Source: Cylindrotheca closterium
Taxonomy: Eukaryota; Bacillariophyta; Bacillariophyceae; Bacillariales; Bacillariaceae
NCBI GenBank assembly: GCA_933822405.4
Contig: CAKOGP040001869.1
Span: 268,816-332,815 of the forward strand
Length of the DNA stretch: 64,000 nt
Reading direction: 5' to 3'
Shown: in pieces, positions 54,276-64,000 of the stretch
Position numbering within the stretch: the stretch's first letter is position 1
How the letters are laid out: every line of letters starts with the position of its first letter
Translations under genes and position numbers: made by a program
Notes under the pieces: generated by a model
The model's database searches: none
What the model saw: only the letters and a program-made list of their open reading frames with translations
Told to the model about the DNA's origin: nothing

Positions 54276-55204
54276 TGATCTCCGTTGTTTGTGGCAGTAC
54301 ATGTTTTGTTTCAGTAGTGTGTTGAACAAACAAGATTTGAATGTGATGGGTTGGTTTTCTGCGGACGTTATAGCTAGTAGTTTCACCACTACGAAACCGA
54401 ACGGAACTTTGAAGTTCGTGCGATTTGCTCGCGAAGAATTGCTCTATTTTGGGAAGAATTTTGGAACGAACATTTGAAAGATTCCGGCAGTTCCATTGTT
54501 TTTCTAGATTGGCGAACGCAATGTCATGTTCTCTCTTCCAGACTTTGTTCACAGTAAAATACTGTACTATAGTGTGGGCGAAACCAGATTCTGGAGTCAC
54601 AAGACTACCTGGTACTACAGGTAGACAGAAGAGACGGACAAGGAAACAGATGAACGACCCATCAAATTATTCTGATTCACATTAAAAGGGCGGCACTATT
54701 CCAACATTGCTAGTACCTAGTACTACTACACATTGCCATCCTTCATTTTAGCCACACATTACATCATCCAGCCGAGACATAACAACAATGGAACTGACAG
54801 AACACAAAATAAAACCATGTTACCACAGATAGAAGGTGAAAGACGTTGTGGGATGATAGTCAGATTGAAACAAAGTCGATAGTCATCAGAAGGTAAATCA
54901 AAGTAAACGCAACAAACCCTATTCTGCACCGCAATTATATTTGAATGTAAGAGGGAAGAAACAACTTGAAATGGAAACTCGACTACGAAAAGACGACAGA
55001 CGGGTTTCCTGCTTGAAACTATTTCTACACCATATTTGTTGCTCGATTAATTTGCTTTCAATCGTTTGTGCACAGATTTCTTCCTCGGTGTCTGTGGATT
55101 TCCCAGCGGTGAGTGTGGGGCCAGCCGGAATTTTCAATGGGGCCCAAGCAACGCGGTGACACCCCCGATCGTCAAGCAAGACTTTAGGAACATATACATG
55201 ACCT
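54276..55204. other. Gene-poor spacer
   Basis: About 930 bp with scattered short frames on both strands and no family resemblance. ATACTGTACTATAG occurs at about 54558. Nothing is identified. Confidence 0.4.
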
Positions 55205-55783
55205 CTATCGCTTTTTCTTCCCCTTCTTGCCGTTCAAATTGCCTATTGGCCTCGAAGAACCTGATCTCTCCTTCACAATCGCTTCATACTGTCGCATCAA
55301 TTCTTCGTCCGAGATTTTTCGTGATGGTTCCAGCGATCTATTTTCTATAGCTGCTATTGATTTTTCCCAGGCGTCTTCTACCGCAGGATTGAAGCCTCCA
55401 TACGATCTTCTACCTATCAGCATAGCATCCATTCCGTGCAATCCAAGAGTTGTGGTCTGGGCAAACTCGTCCGAAGTCGAAGCGTCATCATCAATGTCCA
55501 TCTTGTCAGTGCGAGTTGCTTCTGGAGTAGGATTTGTAGGCTGTTTTTCATTCGGCGTAGGTATTGGGCTACTTTGGACTCCAGATTTCCGTCTCTCTTC
55601 CACATAGTCGTCGGTTTCTTTTTTCCGCTTCATAAACCTCATATTCATTGTGGCTCCGGACAATCGCTTCTTTGCCGACGAAATGGGCTTTTCCGCGGAT
55701 GGCTTTCCTTCCTTTGCACCATTTTTAGGGGATTCAACCTGTGGTGTCCTTGGTGTCGGTTGTTCTGTACCAGGTTTCCACAT
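55205..55783 (-). CDS. M-phase phosphoprotein 6 (MPP6)-like exosome cofactor
   Basis: 192 residues from the Met at 55783, no intron. Conserved pieces are in the right order: SGATMNMRFMKRKKE (human LLRMKFMQRG), then IGRRSYGGFNPAVEDAWE (GRMSFRGFNPEVEKL), then ISDEELMRQYEAIVKE (VSDEEMARRYETLV), and a Lys-rich C-terminus. MPP6 binds RNA and the nuclear exosome and helps mature the 5.8S rRNA 3' end. A TACTGTA motif lies just upstream of the start. The Met at 55783 is preferred because the longer open frame begins in polar, family-unlike sequence. Confidence 0.75.
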   Translation of the reverse strand: MWKPGTEQPTPRTPQVESPKNGAKEGKPSAEKPISSAKKRLSGATMNMRFMKRKKETDDYVEERRKSGVQSSPIPTPNEKQPTNPTPEATRTDKMDIDDDASTSDEFAQTTTLGLHGMDAMLIGRRSYGGFNPAVEDAWEKSIAAIENRSLEPSRKISDEELMRQYEAIVKERSGSSRPIGNLNGKKGKKKR

Positions 55784-56204
55784 GTTACTGTATTGTAATT
55801 GTCTATCGTCTATGGTTGCAAATTTGAGATCTTTTGGAGCGTTTGGAATGAATAGAAGATTACTCCAACTTTTGACTCTGTTACAACAGACTCTTTTTAA
55901 AGAGACGTAATGTGTGCCTATATGTTCTCCCAATTAGCTACAAATGATGGAAGGTCGTTCAGGTGAAAAGTACGGATGCTGTCGATGGTAGCAAATTTCT
56001 GTTTCGATCATCGTGTTTTTCATTTACTGGTCGGGGTTGTCGTGTCGAACGACGATCGGACCGGAGTGGTCTGTTCCCCGTACGTGAACGACGGTGGTAC
56101 CGGTACGGCTGTAGCCCCTTTTCTTTTAAAGTGTACGAACGATTGACTACCTGGTACTGTACTGTCAAAACAATGTGGTACAAATAATAAAAGTCAACTA
56201 TAAT
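55784..56204. other. Spacer between MPP6-like and HA-domain genes
   Basis: 421 bp. It includes GGTACCGGTAC-like palindromic repeats near 56098 and GGTACTGTACTGT at about 56153. No gene is seen. Confidence 0.4.
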
Positions 56205-57350
56205 TTACAACAAGTCAAGGTTTAGGGATGACTCTCTGTCCTTTGCTCCTCGAACCTTCCAAATAAACCCCATCTTGTCCAAAGCAGCAAAGCGATCTAC
56301 AGTCATGGACGATGATTCCCCATCAATGAATCTCTTGTATTGTCTTCGCTGACATTTCACCCATGCAGATAGCGGTGGATTTTTGGGATAATGCGATGGG
56401 ACACTGCAATTGCCAAGCTCTTCTTTGAACTGCTCGAGCTCGGCTCGACGTTCTTCCCAAACCACAGCGTGATAGTCCCAAACAAAGCCTACTTCTTCTA
56501 GCTGCTGAACACGCTCATCAGATAGTGCAGAGGCCTTGTTTTCTTGCTTCAATTTGTACTGATATCTCTGTCTCTTCACCCACCGAGAAAGACTGGAATT
56601 GCTGTGACAGGCGTTGGGTATTCTGCAGTGTCCGTGTCGAGCTTTGTACTTTAGAAGCTCTTCAAACTGGATAGCCCATTGCTCTTCTTGATAAGGGCGA
56701 TAGGATGGACTGTTTGCTTCAGTGTGATCTTCTGTGTTATGTCTTGACCGTTTCTTGGGTGGTTTCTTTGTATCAGCAGAAGATCTTTTGGACTTTCCAT
56801 TGCGTTGTCTGTTGCACCCCGATGTTGTAGAAGGGCCTTCCGGAGCACTCGGCGATAAGTCTCCGCATAGAAAACGCAGGAGGGGATCGTCTATGACTGG
56901 ATGCACTGAATTGCGGGGTGGAGCGCCAGGTGCAAGGCTCGGAACGGAGGAAGCTTGCAGACACGAGGATGCGCTAACAGGGGTGTGTGGCGTAACCTTT
57001 GATCTTGGAGGGTCTGAGTCCAAGTGAATCTGGGATGAACTGTCGCTTGTGTTGAAAGGTGATAACAAGGGAGTATCCAAAGAAAAGATATGTGAATTAA
57101 GCGGAGGAATGTAAGTGTTGATGGGGGCATTGCCACAACCACTATGGATGCGCATTCCAGCACATTCTGGAAATCGATTACTGGAAGTACCATGCGCCAT
57201 TCCTCCAGAGTACGAGATGTTCTGAGACATCACAAACGATGCCGACAAGCACTGTAAGAGGGAATCCGATGGCTCCTGCAACGCTGCTGGTGGAGTAGAG
57301 TACGATGCTTTGTTGTCTGCACAATCTCCAGAAATCCGAACGGTGTGCAT
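56205..57350 (-). CDS. Helicase-associated (HA) domain protein, paralogue A
   Basis: 381 residues, no intron. The first ~200 residues are Ser/Pro-rich and disordered, with a basic KPPKKRSRHN patch that could be a nuclear signal. The C-terminal part has two HA-type domains: QFEELLKYKARHGHCRIP with LSRWVKRQRYQYKLKQ and SALSDERVQQLEEVGFVW; then LEQFKEELGNCSVPSHYPKN with LSAWVKCQRRQYKRF and MTVDRFAALDKMGFIW. HA domains (PF03457) are common in diatom proteins and may bind nucleic acid. It is paralogous to the next gene. Confidence 0.75.
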   Translation of the reverse strand: MHTVRISGDCADNKASYSTPPAALQEPSDSLLQCLSASFVMSQNISYSGGMAHGTSSNRFPECAGMRIHSGCGNAPINTYIPPLNSHIFSLDTPLLSPFNTSDSSSQIHLDSDPPRSKVTPHTPVSASSCLQASSVPSLAPGAPPRNSVHPVIDDPLLRFLCGDLSPSAPEGPSTTSGCNRQRNGKSKRSSADTKKPPKKRSRHNTEDHTEANSPSYRPYQEEQWAIQFEELLKYKARHGHCRIPNACHSNSSLSRWVKRQRYQYKLKQENKASALSDERVQQLEEVGFVWDYHAVVWEERRAELEQFKEELGNCSVPSHYPKNPPLSAWVKCQRRQYKRFIDGESSSMTVDRFAALDKMGFIWKVRGAKDRESSLNLDLL

Positions 57351-58174
57351 GTTTCTGTTTTATGACACCAGATCGAGTCAAAACTTCTGGTTTCAGCGTA
57401 GTTACGTCCCACAAAACACAGTGAGCGAGTGGGAATGCAGTTTTTGTTTATTGTGGCGCTTACTTATGAAAGGTGTCATTTTCTGGACATTTCTGTTTCC
57501 ATTGAGTGCCGTTAAGATAAAGAGGCATTCTGGAATGAGACAGCGTCCATTTTTACTTAACAACATTTAACAGGCATCAAAATGGTGAGACATGCATTCA
57601 GATATCAGAACTCTGCACTTAAATACAAATTCGTTCCTTCAGTCAGAAGTTAGGACTCTGTGATTACAACCAATTCATCAGCAAAGTGATACAGCCTGTG
57701 GAACGGCCGAGAAAATCAATATTTACTCCCAATAATTGTATGCTAAGTTTCTATTTCCCGGCCGTTCCTGGTGACGGAGCTAAATGGTCCACAATCGTCG
57801 GCACAGTTTAACCTTGGTTTAACGTGTAATCCTCCTGTAGAGTTCGACTTTTCGCTTTAGCTGTTTTAGGACACAAACTCTCGATTTCCATGGAGCCATT
57901 CATTCTGCTCTTGAGTGCTGTTCGTGATCACCTTCAAAGTGATACTTCCAACTGCCGCACTTGCAGCGGTAGAAAGAGCGGCGGAGCCAAATGGTCACCA
58001 CTCGCAGGTACTAGTACCGCTATGATACAAGCCTACTGTACAGTACAGTGGAGTGGGGTTTAAGCTTCTGTTGCAGTTTTTGGAGGTAACAACATCGCTT
58101 TGTGGAGGAATATATCCCCTACGGTAGTTGGATTGAATCTAAAATAAAAAATACTTTCAATTGGTTCTCATTAT
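57351..58174. other. Spacer between HA-domain paralogues
   Basis: About 820 bp. A 10-bp inverted repeat GGAACGGCCG (57700-57709) / CGGCCGTTCC (57759-57768) lies in it. A short repeated phrase CGGAGC(C/T)AAATGGTC occurs near 57775 and 57979. The palindromic core CTGTACAG lies near 58037. No gene is seen. Confidence 0.45.
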
Positions 58175-59419
58175 TTAAAACTCAAGAGAATCAGAGTTTT
58201 TCTTTCCTCGTACCTGCCAAGTAAACCCCATCTTATCCAGCTTCCCAAATCGCTCTGCGGTCATTGATGATCGCGCCCCCTTGCAAAATCTTTGGTACTG
58301 CCGACGTTGACACTTTACCCAAGAGGCTAGTTTTGGTTTCTCGGGATACTGGGAAGGAACATTGCAATGACCATGCTGCAGTCTGTACTGCTCGAGCTCC
58401 AGTCGACGCTCTTCCCAAATCACGGCGTGGGAATACCAGACGAAACCCACCTCCTCTAGCTGTTGCACACGTTCATCTGAAAGGGCCGAAGGTTTCTTTT
58501 CCTGTTTCAATTTGTACTGATAGCGCTGTCTTTTCACCCATCGAGACAAGCCGGAGTCGCATTCTTGGCCCCCTTGGGAGGTGTGTTGGACGAGACAGTG
58601 CCCATTTTGTGCTTTGAAATTCAAGAGCTCTTGGAACTTTTCTGCCCATTGCACCTCTTGGTAAGGACGGTACAATGGAGCCTTGTCCTTTGAAGGGTTG
58701 CGTTTTGATCTTTTCTTGGGAGATTCATTGACATTGGCGTCCATGAAGTGAAAGTTGCGCTTGTAGTCAGTCATTGATGAGCCGGAACGGGTGCTCTCTT
58801 CTAGACTTCCGTGTGAGGTGGGCAAAGATGGTGTTGGCGAAGACACACTGATTTCTCGATGGCCTTGGCTTCCATCTAGTGAACAATCGGAAATGAGAGC
58901 TGGAATAGCCGAACCGATAACTTCAAATCTCGTCTCGTCCGATGATTGGACGGGGCTTGATATCCTGACAAATGGGCCAATCGGAGTTGGCTCAAAGGCG
59001 TGAGCAGGGAAAGGCGTGTCAAGGGTATTCGAAATGACGTTGAACAAGTCGGTGGAACAATTTCCATCGGGAGTGCTGGGACTGGTAATGGCAATGGCAC
59101 TCTCAAGCATGAAAAGCTCATGATTCAGGAGATGTTGTGAAGTATCAACTGACGATCGCCCCCTAAATGGGTCTTTGATACCAGGGGCAGTGATGTCTTC
59201 GCTCATATACTGCAGGAGAGAAAAACCTGGAAATGGATGCGACGAAGAAGCATTTTCACCTGAATCACCAGAAGCACACATTGGCTGGTTGAGTGAAGGT
59301 CCATTCTGAGAGCTCTTGCTATTTTCAACTGCCGTAGTAGAGTACTTGTCATGCCTGGAGTGATCAAAGTCACTCCTTGATTCATTGGTAAGGTTGCTGG
59401 GCATAATACTGGATTGCAT
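58175..59419 (-). CDS. Helicase-associated (HA) domain protein, paralogue B
   Basis: 414 residues, same strand and layout as paralogue A. The N-terminal ~240 residues are Ser/Pro/Asp-rich, unlike A except for the basic patch (PKKRSKRNPSKDK). The C-terminus has two HA-type domains with near-identical phrases: RPYQEVQWAEKFQELLNFKA, SRWVKRQRYQYKLKQEKK, LSDERVQQLEEVGFVW, PEKPKLASWVKCQRRQYQRF and GKLDKMGFTWQVRG. The pair arose by tandem duplication with fast N-terminal drift. The role is unknown; nucleic-acid binding or chromatin association is possible. Confidence 0.75.
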   Translation of the reverse strand: MQSSIMPSNLTNESRSDFDHSRHDKYSTTAVENSKSSQNGPSLNQPMCASGDSGENASSSHPFPGFSLLQYMSEDITAPGIKDPFRGRSSVDTSQHLLNHELFMLESAIAITSPSTPDGNCSTDLFNVISNTLDTPFPAHAFEPTPIGPFVRISSPVQSSDETRFEVIGSAIPALISDCSLDGSQGHREISVSSPTPSLPTSHGSLEESTRSGSSMTDYKRNFHFMDANVNESPKKRSKRNPSKDKAPLYRPYQEVQWAEKFQELLNFKAQNGHCLVQHTSQGGQECDSGLSRWVKRQRYQYKLKQEKKPSALSDERVQQLEEVGFVWYSHAVIWEERRLELEQYRLQHGHCNVPSQYPEKPKLASWVKCQRRQYQRFCKGARSSMTAERFGKLDKMGFTWQVRGKKNSDSLEF

Positions 59420-61459
59420 CTTGGCAAAGGAAAGATTTTATGAGCAAACACAATTGCGAAAACAGTAAGTTCAAGTGCAATCAAACAGCGTGAATCTCGG
59501 GACCCTTGTGAGCAACGAACTATTGTGTTCGCATAATTTCTTATTGATTGCAGTTCGTATTTCCCCGGTTTTTAAGAAACCGCGATAGTGTCGATGTCGG
59601 AGTATATTTTGGATATATATATTTGCTCTGCCTCTATCGGTTTTCTTGGCTGTGAACTACATTCGGTATTTTATCTATTTATGTACATGTACCATAATTC
59701 TGTCAAGAAAAGTTGGAGGTGATCAAAAAAGAGAAGCAACTGTTTCGCATTTGAAGAAGTAATAGGGTGATCTCTCGTCGAAGCGGCCAAATCCTTGAAT
59801 TATGTGTCACTGCAACACACCGCTTGAAGCGCTACAATTTCTTTGGCAGATGCTTCAATTACAGCTTCCGTCATGAAGCAAGACCGAGTAAGTCCGCTTT
59901 TATCGAAGGAAAAGGCCGAGTACCGGCACGTGTACAGGTACTTCCTTTCTTTTCATACCGGCACTGCCACAAGCAAGCCTCAAATGTCACATCAAACTCG
60001 AGGCTCTTGGTTGTTCTGTTTCTGAATAGGTACTGAAAAAAAGTACTAGTACCGGTAGCCGCAAAAGTGTTTCTCGCCTCTTGTGTGTACAAATACGGAT
60101 GGACGAACAATATATTTTTATATCTATGGTACCACTCCTGAATACATCCAAATTCTTATTTCGCCTGTTGTTCTTTTATCTGTGTATGGAAAGCGACAGA
60201 AGCCAACAGTACGGTACCACCAGGTAGACTTGACTGTTTCGCACATTTTGCAGCGGCGCAAAATAATCAATTAGCAGGACGTCACTCCTCCTTCCAATCA
60301 CGGATGCAATCTTGCATGCCGCATTGACATCGCTCAAGACAAAGGTGCCAAAGTTGCCTACATGTACCGGTACTGGATGTTCTTCCGATAAAAGTCCACC
60401 TCTAAGATCACCCCAGAGGTTGGCCCAGTTAGTAGTGCTGCGTGATGCGATGGAAGCAGCTTTGCTTGCAAGTCGAGCTAAGGCACCAAAGTAGCCAACA
60501 ATGTGGTTAGACTAGTAGTACCAGCTCACCATCAAGACCCACCACGGGTTCCAGCACCTGCTGATTGCGAAACCCACAGTGCCATATGATCGCACTTGTT
60601 CCTTCTTGGGCCTACAGTAACTACTAGCAGTGTGTCACATTCTGGGGCGTGATCCCGATTAATATTCGCGTTTCCTTCTTTTAGCGTTTCCTTCTTTTAG
60701 CGTTCCCTTTAGTGCCGCTTGTTGTGAAGGATCTCTTCGTGTCTTCTCCTTTCGGTTGCGTTTTCTTTTAGCGTTTCCTTGTTTGTTCCTTTCGCATTTC
60801 CTTTTACTGTTAGTACCGGATCACTTGTGTTGTGAAGGATCTATTAGTGGCTTCATTTACGTTTCCTTCTGTTCGCTTTTCCTTTAGTACCGTATCACTT
60901 GTCGTGAAGGATCTAGTAGTATTCATGTCTCTTCTTTCGACTGCGCTTCCTTTTAGCGTTTCCTTGTTCCTTTCGCATTTCCTTTACTATTAGTACCATG
61001 TCACTTGTTGTGAAGGAATTATTGTTGGCTTCAGTTACATTGCCTTCTGTTCGCTCTTCCTTTAGTACCGTATCACTTGTCGTGAAGGATCTATTCGTGT
61101 CTTCTTCTTTCGATTGCGTTTCCTTTTAGCGTTTCCTTTTAGCGTTTCCTTCAGTACCTTTTATGCATCACTTTTATTTGGGGGACGATGGAGAATGGAG
61201 AGATGGCAGTTCAAAAGTTGCAAGTCGCACGCAAAGCAAATCGCACCAACTTTTGGCTCGACTCCATCGACTACACGTCACTCGGAAGAATCAATCGGAA
61301 TCATCATCGCATCAATATTGAGAGAAAAAAGAAAGCAGTTCCGTTTCCTTTGACTTCCTTGACACCTAAAAAAAAGACCGCCGAAGGAATTCACAAATTT
61401 GCCCAGTGCATACTCATTTGTAACTACTTCTCTCTCTTACTATCCTACACAAAAGAACA
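59420..61459. other. Long spacer, no gene seen
   Basis: About 2 kb upstream of the cathepsin gene. Parts are AT-rich with TACCGGTA palindromes (near 60047 and 60365). The distal 500 bp is a tandem satellite, listed separately. Short open frames show no family features. Confidence 0.45.
60665..61160. repeat. Higher-order tandem satellite, period about 178 bp
   Basis: The phrase GTGAAGG(A/T) recurs at 60724, 60832, 60904, 61010 and 61082, spaced 108, 72, 106 and 72 bp. Each copy is preceded by a GTACC(G/A)...TCACTTGT element, and between them lie CGTTTCCTTTTAGC units. Alternating long and short sub-units give a higher-order period of about 178-180 bp. It ends about 300 bp before the cathepsin start. 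Confidence 0.75.
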
Positions 61460-62772
61460 ATGAAGTTTCAAGCACCCCTCACTCTGTTCTTCGGAATCCT
61501 CGCCAGCGCTTCTGCTGAATTCGTCCGCAAGGTGGAAGAACCCACACAACTTCATGATGTCATGTTCCAATCTTGGGCCAACGAACACGAGAAGGAATAC
61601 ACTTCCGATTTCGAAAAGGAGCACCGCATGCGTGTCTGGATGCAAAATCACAGTGAGTAGCACTGGTTATTGTCATCGTTATATCTGTTGCTGTTGCCGT
61701 TGCCGTTGCCTTGTATGTATGGAGACCCACAATATTCCGCAGCCAATTGACCTGTCATCATCTTCTATGAATCGTGGCAAGTCGCCATGTTCTGATTCCG
61801 ATACGTAGAAACTGTACCAGTTGTACGTGAAGCATATCTTTGTTTTTTTTCTCACGACGATTTTCTTTTTTTTCTTTTACCGCAACAGTCAAGATTGAAC
61901 TCCACAACAACCAAGTTCCAGAACCAAAATTCAAGCTTGGACACAATGCCTTTTCGGATATGACTCAGGATGAATATGCTGCATTCAATAAGCTAGGAGC
62001 TCACGCTTCCAAGAATGGCAAGCTTTCCGCCGAACGAAAGATTAATCCTCAGGCCGAATCGGCAACCTTTCGTGCCTTGGAGGATTCCATGTTTGAATTG
62101 CCCAAGGAAGTTGACTGGACTGCTCTTGGAGGTGTGACCCCTGTTAAGAACCAAGGGTCTTGTGGTTCTTGCTGGGCATTCTCCACCACTGGTGCTTTGG
62201 AGGGTGCCAAGTTTGTCAAAACTGGAGAACTGGTTGCCTTGTCGGAACAAAACTTGCTGGATTGCGACCACAAGGATTTGGGATGCAACGGAGGATTGAT
62301 GGACAATGCCTTCAAGTTTGATGAAAAGAGTGGTGGACTCTGCAGTGAAACCGACTACCCGTACAAGGCCAAGCAAGGAAAGAAGTGCATGACAAACTGT
62401 ACCGATGTTCCAGGAACCATTGTCAGCACGTTCTATGACGTTCCGAAGGGAGATGTCAAGGCGCTCGAGGCTGCTGTTGCCATGCAACCCATTTCTGTTG
62501 CTATCCAAGCCGATCAATTTGTCTTTCAATTCTACAAGACTGGTGTCCTTACCGACGACAAGTGCGGAAAACAAGGAATGATTGACCACGGTGTCTTGGC
62601 CGTTGGATACGGAATTGATGAGAAAACTGAAGAGCCATACTGGTTGGTCAAGAACTCCTGGGGTGGCTCGTGGGGAGAGAAGGGATACATTCGCATGTCC
62701 AGAAATAGCAAGAACGACTACGGAATGTGTGCCATTTTGAAGGCTGCCTCGTTCCCTGAAGTCAAGGCATAA
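61460..62772 (+). CDS. Cathepsin L-like papain-family cysteine protease
   Basis: Exons 61460-61652 and 61889-62772 with a 236-bp intron in phase 1; 358 residues. A signal peptide (MKFQAPLTLFFGILASASA) leads to an I29-type inhibitory propeptide (FQSWANEHEKEY, RMRVW, IKIELHNN, FSDMTQDEY). The mature enzyme begins near LPKEVDWTALGG. The Cys block is NQGSCGSCWAFSTTGALEG, the His block MIDHGVLAVGYG, and the Asn block YWLVKNSWGGSWGEKGYIRM. CNGGLMDNAF is also typical. It is expected in lysosome/vacuole or secreted, made as an inactive zymogen. The long intron is T-rich toward its end. Confidence 0.93.
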
Positions 62773-63085
62773 ACAACGACACAAGAAAGTGCGTTTTGAC
62801 CAAATACTGTAATCGGATCCCCCTTCGATACCTGCAATAAATTATAATGATACACAAACAGCTTTGTTTACATTATCTGATTTGAAAAGAGAAGCATGTT
62901 CAATACGATGCAATGATTGCGACGAGACAACAGTTGTATTATTTATGTCCAATACAATGAATTGTATTCAGTCTGATGGTGATGGGAGATGATAGGTTCA
63001 TTACATGATCGAGATTGATCCAATGTCTGAATGTGTCGATGGACATTTTAAAAGAGCTAGTCCTAGGACCAGTACATCATTTTTT
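62773..63085. other. Spacer after cathepsin gene
   Basis: 313 bp, AT-rich, containing CAATAAATTATAATG near 62830, a likely polyadenylation region. No gene is seen. Confidence 0.4.
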
Positions 63086-64000
63086 TTATTAAAATCTGCA
63101 CAGCTTGAGCGAAAACTTCTTCCCACTTCTTGCCAAGCGAACTGAAGAACTTCTGCATGCAAAGAAGAGCATCCATACAATACGACCTTGTCTGTTTGTC
63201 GAACACCCAGTCGGTACCATGAAAGAGATAGATTCAGTCACAGCATCAGTCGCAACCTCTCTTAAAAGACATCCGTCACCCAGCGATCAAATGAAACTCC
63301 CATGGTTCAGAGGCCGAATAGAATGTCAAAGCTAGCTCAAAGAAGGCTCTCGGAGCTTACTATCAACAAGCTGAAGATGTATTCGGTAGGCCTGATTGGC
63401 AGAGAAAAAGAAACTGAATTGTTTCAAACACCTGATTTATTCAACAAGCCAATCATGCAACTGATGATGATGCAAATGCACAATCGAATAGCAAGGGCAT
63501 GCAGACATCCAAAGGGAAGAAAGAGCTTGTCCTCATGAAGGGTTTTGCGGGTGCGGGCAAGACTTTCTTAGCCAGGGCTATCAAGAAGAAGGACGGAGTT
63601 CGACTACAAACGGATTCTTTGCCGAGGGCAAATTCGATTTGGATGACTCGAAAGATCAGCCATATTCAGTGGTCTCATTCAAGAATTGCGGAGAACTGAT
63701 CGTGATATGCTGCTTAAGATTGGAAAGCAAGAAGTAGAGCCCCTGACATATATGATTCCGGAACTTGAGCTCGCTGTCATTTAGCAGTCGACATCGAGCT
63801 TCTGAGACAGCGACATGGATGAAATGCAAGATCGATGGAAGTTTAGCTTCCGCCTACACACGCAACTTCTATCAGCACAGGTGAAGCCTTTGGTACTTTT
63901 GATTGATGATTTGCAATGGGCGGATTAAGCTTCGCTAGATCTGATTGACTGCTGATCACCGACACTCATAATGCCAACCCATTGATGGTGATTGGATGTT
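63086..64000 (+). pseudogene. Decayed AAA-type ATPase (AAA_16-like), cut by window edge
   Basis: Pieces of one ATPase lie in several frames. KMYSVGLIGREKETELFQ (about 63370) resembles the start of the domain, and LVLMKGFAGAGKTFLARAI (about 63530) is a P-loop. A shifted frame near 63620 reads FFAEGKFDLDDSKDQPYSVV. KPLVLLIDDLQWAD (about 63885-63926) is Walker B, followed at once by a TAA and then SLDLID and ITDTHNANPLMVIG. Stops and frame changes make this a pseudogene. The rest runs off the right edge. From memory such predicted ATPases are a large family in diatoms. Confidence 0.6.

Noticed and set aside
53706..54477. Plus-strand frames opposite the HAD gene
   Set aside because: Complement of a gene with clear HAD motifs and a consistent intron.
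60665..61160. Possible CRISPR-like array
   Set aside because: Units are diverged, spacing alternates and there are no unique spacers; it is a eukaryotic satellite.
1..64000. tRNA or rRNA genes
   Set aside because: No convincing cloverleaf with A/B boxes was seen by eye; a tRNAscan-SE run would be decisive.

Overview
The window is nuclear DNA from a eukaryotic microalga, most likely a pennate diatom. Several things point that way. Genes have few, short GT-AG introns (about 70-210 bp). Many proteins start with a signal peptide followed by an aromatic residue, the ASAFAP-type bipartite plastid presequence of diatoms. Glutamyl-tRNA reductase carries such a presequence. There is a relic of a copia-type gag resembling diatom elements, secreted Cys-rich and GDPH/VWD proteins, helicase-associated (HA) domain proteins, and leucine-rich-repeat and AAA-ATPase relics. 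The species cannot be fixed from the sequence alone. I see no prokaryotic operons, CRISPR arrays, rRNA or convincing tRNA genes.

Layout, left to right. At 1-141 is the start of a minus-strand gene with a myristoylation signal. A decayed LRR gene (483-2057) follows. The run 3087-20607 is dense housekeeping: glutamyl-tRNA reductase (haem/chlorophyll), APC7 (cell cycle), a plastid PPR protein, COG7 (Golgi tethering), an OSR1/SPAK-type STE20 kinase, a second (probably mitochondrial) PPR protein, cytosolic Phe-tRNA synthetase alpha and a TRM11-type tRNA methyltransferase. At 20796-25320 lies the most striking gene: a four-exon, about 1,423-residue secreted protein with four Cys-rich repeats, two GDPH/VWD domains and a DPS-repeat linker. 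From 25.8 to 30.6 kb the DNA is gene-poor and holds a gag relic and a diverged duplicated block.

From 30.6 to 43.3 kb are the PP2A catalytic subunit, an RsuA-type pseudouridine synthase, a Q-rich glycine-zipper protein, a six-exon SGNH hydrolase, ribosomal protein L4, a truncated glycosyltransferase, NUP85 and an organelle-type unknown. From 43.8 to 55.8 kb are a probable GPI-anchored surface protein split by a one-base frameshift, a vezatin-like membrane protein, a TXNDC9-like phosducin relative, a StrG-like oxygenase, an EamA/DMT transporter, a HAD phosphatase and an MPP6-like exosome cofactor. From 56.2 to 59.4 kb are two tandem HA-domain paralogues. A 2-kb spacer with a higher-order satellite leads to a cathepsin-L protease, and the right edge is a decayed AAA ATPase.

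The genes do not form a pathway; they are mostly independent, closely packed and often divergent pairs sharing a short intergenic promoter (APC7/PPR, FARSA/TRM11, COG7/kinase, NUP85/unknown, SGNH/RPL4). The accessory interest lies in the putative adhesive/surface proteins (20.8-25.3 and 43.8-45.7 kb), the SGNH hydrolase with an altered catalytic block, the relics at both edges and several structured non-coding repeats. Exon borders were worked out by hand from reading-frame continuity and GT/AG signals.
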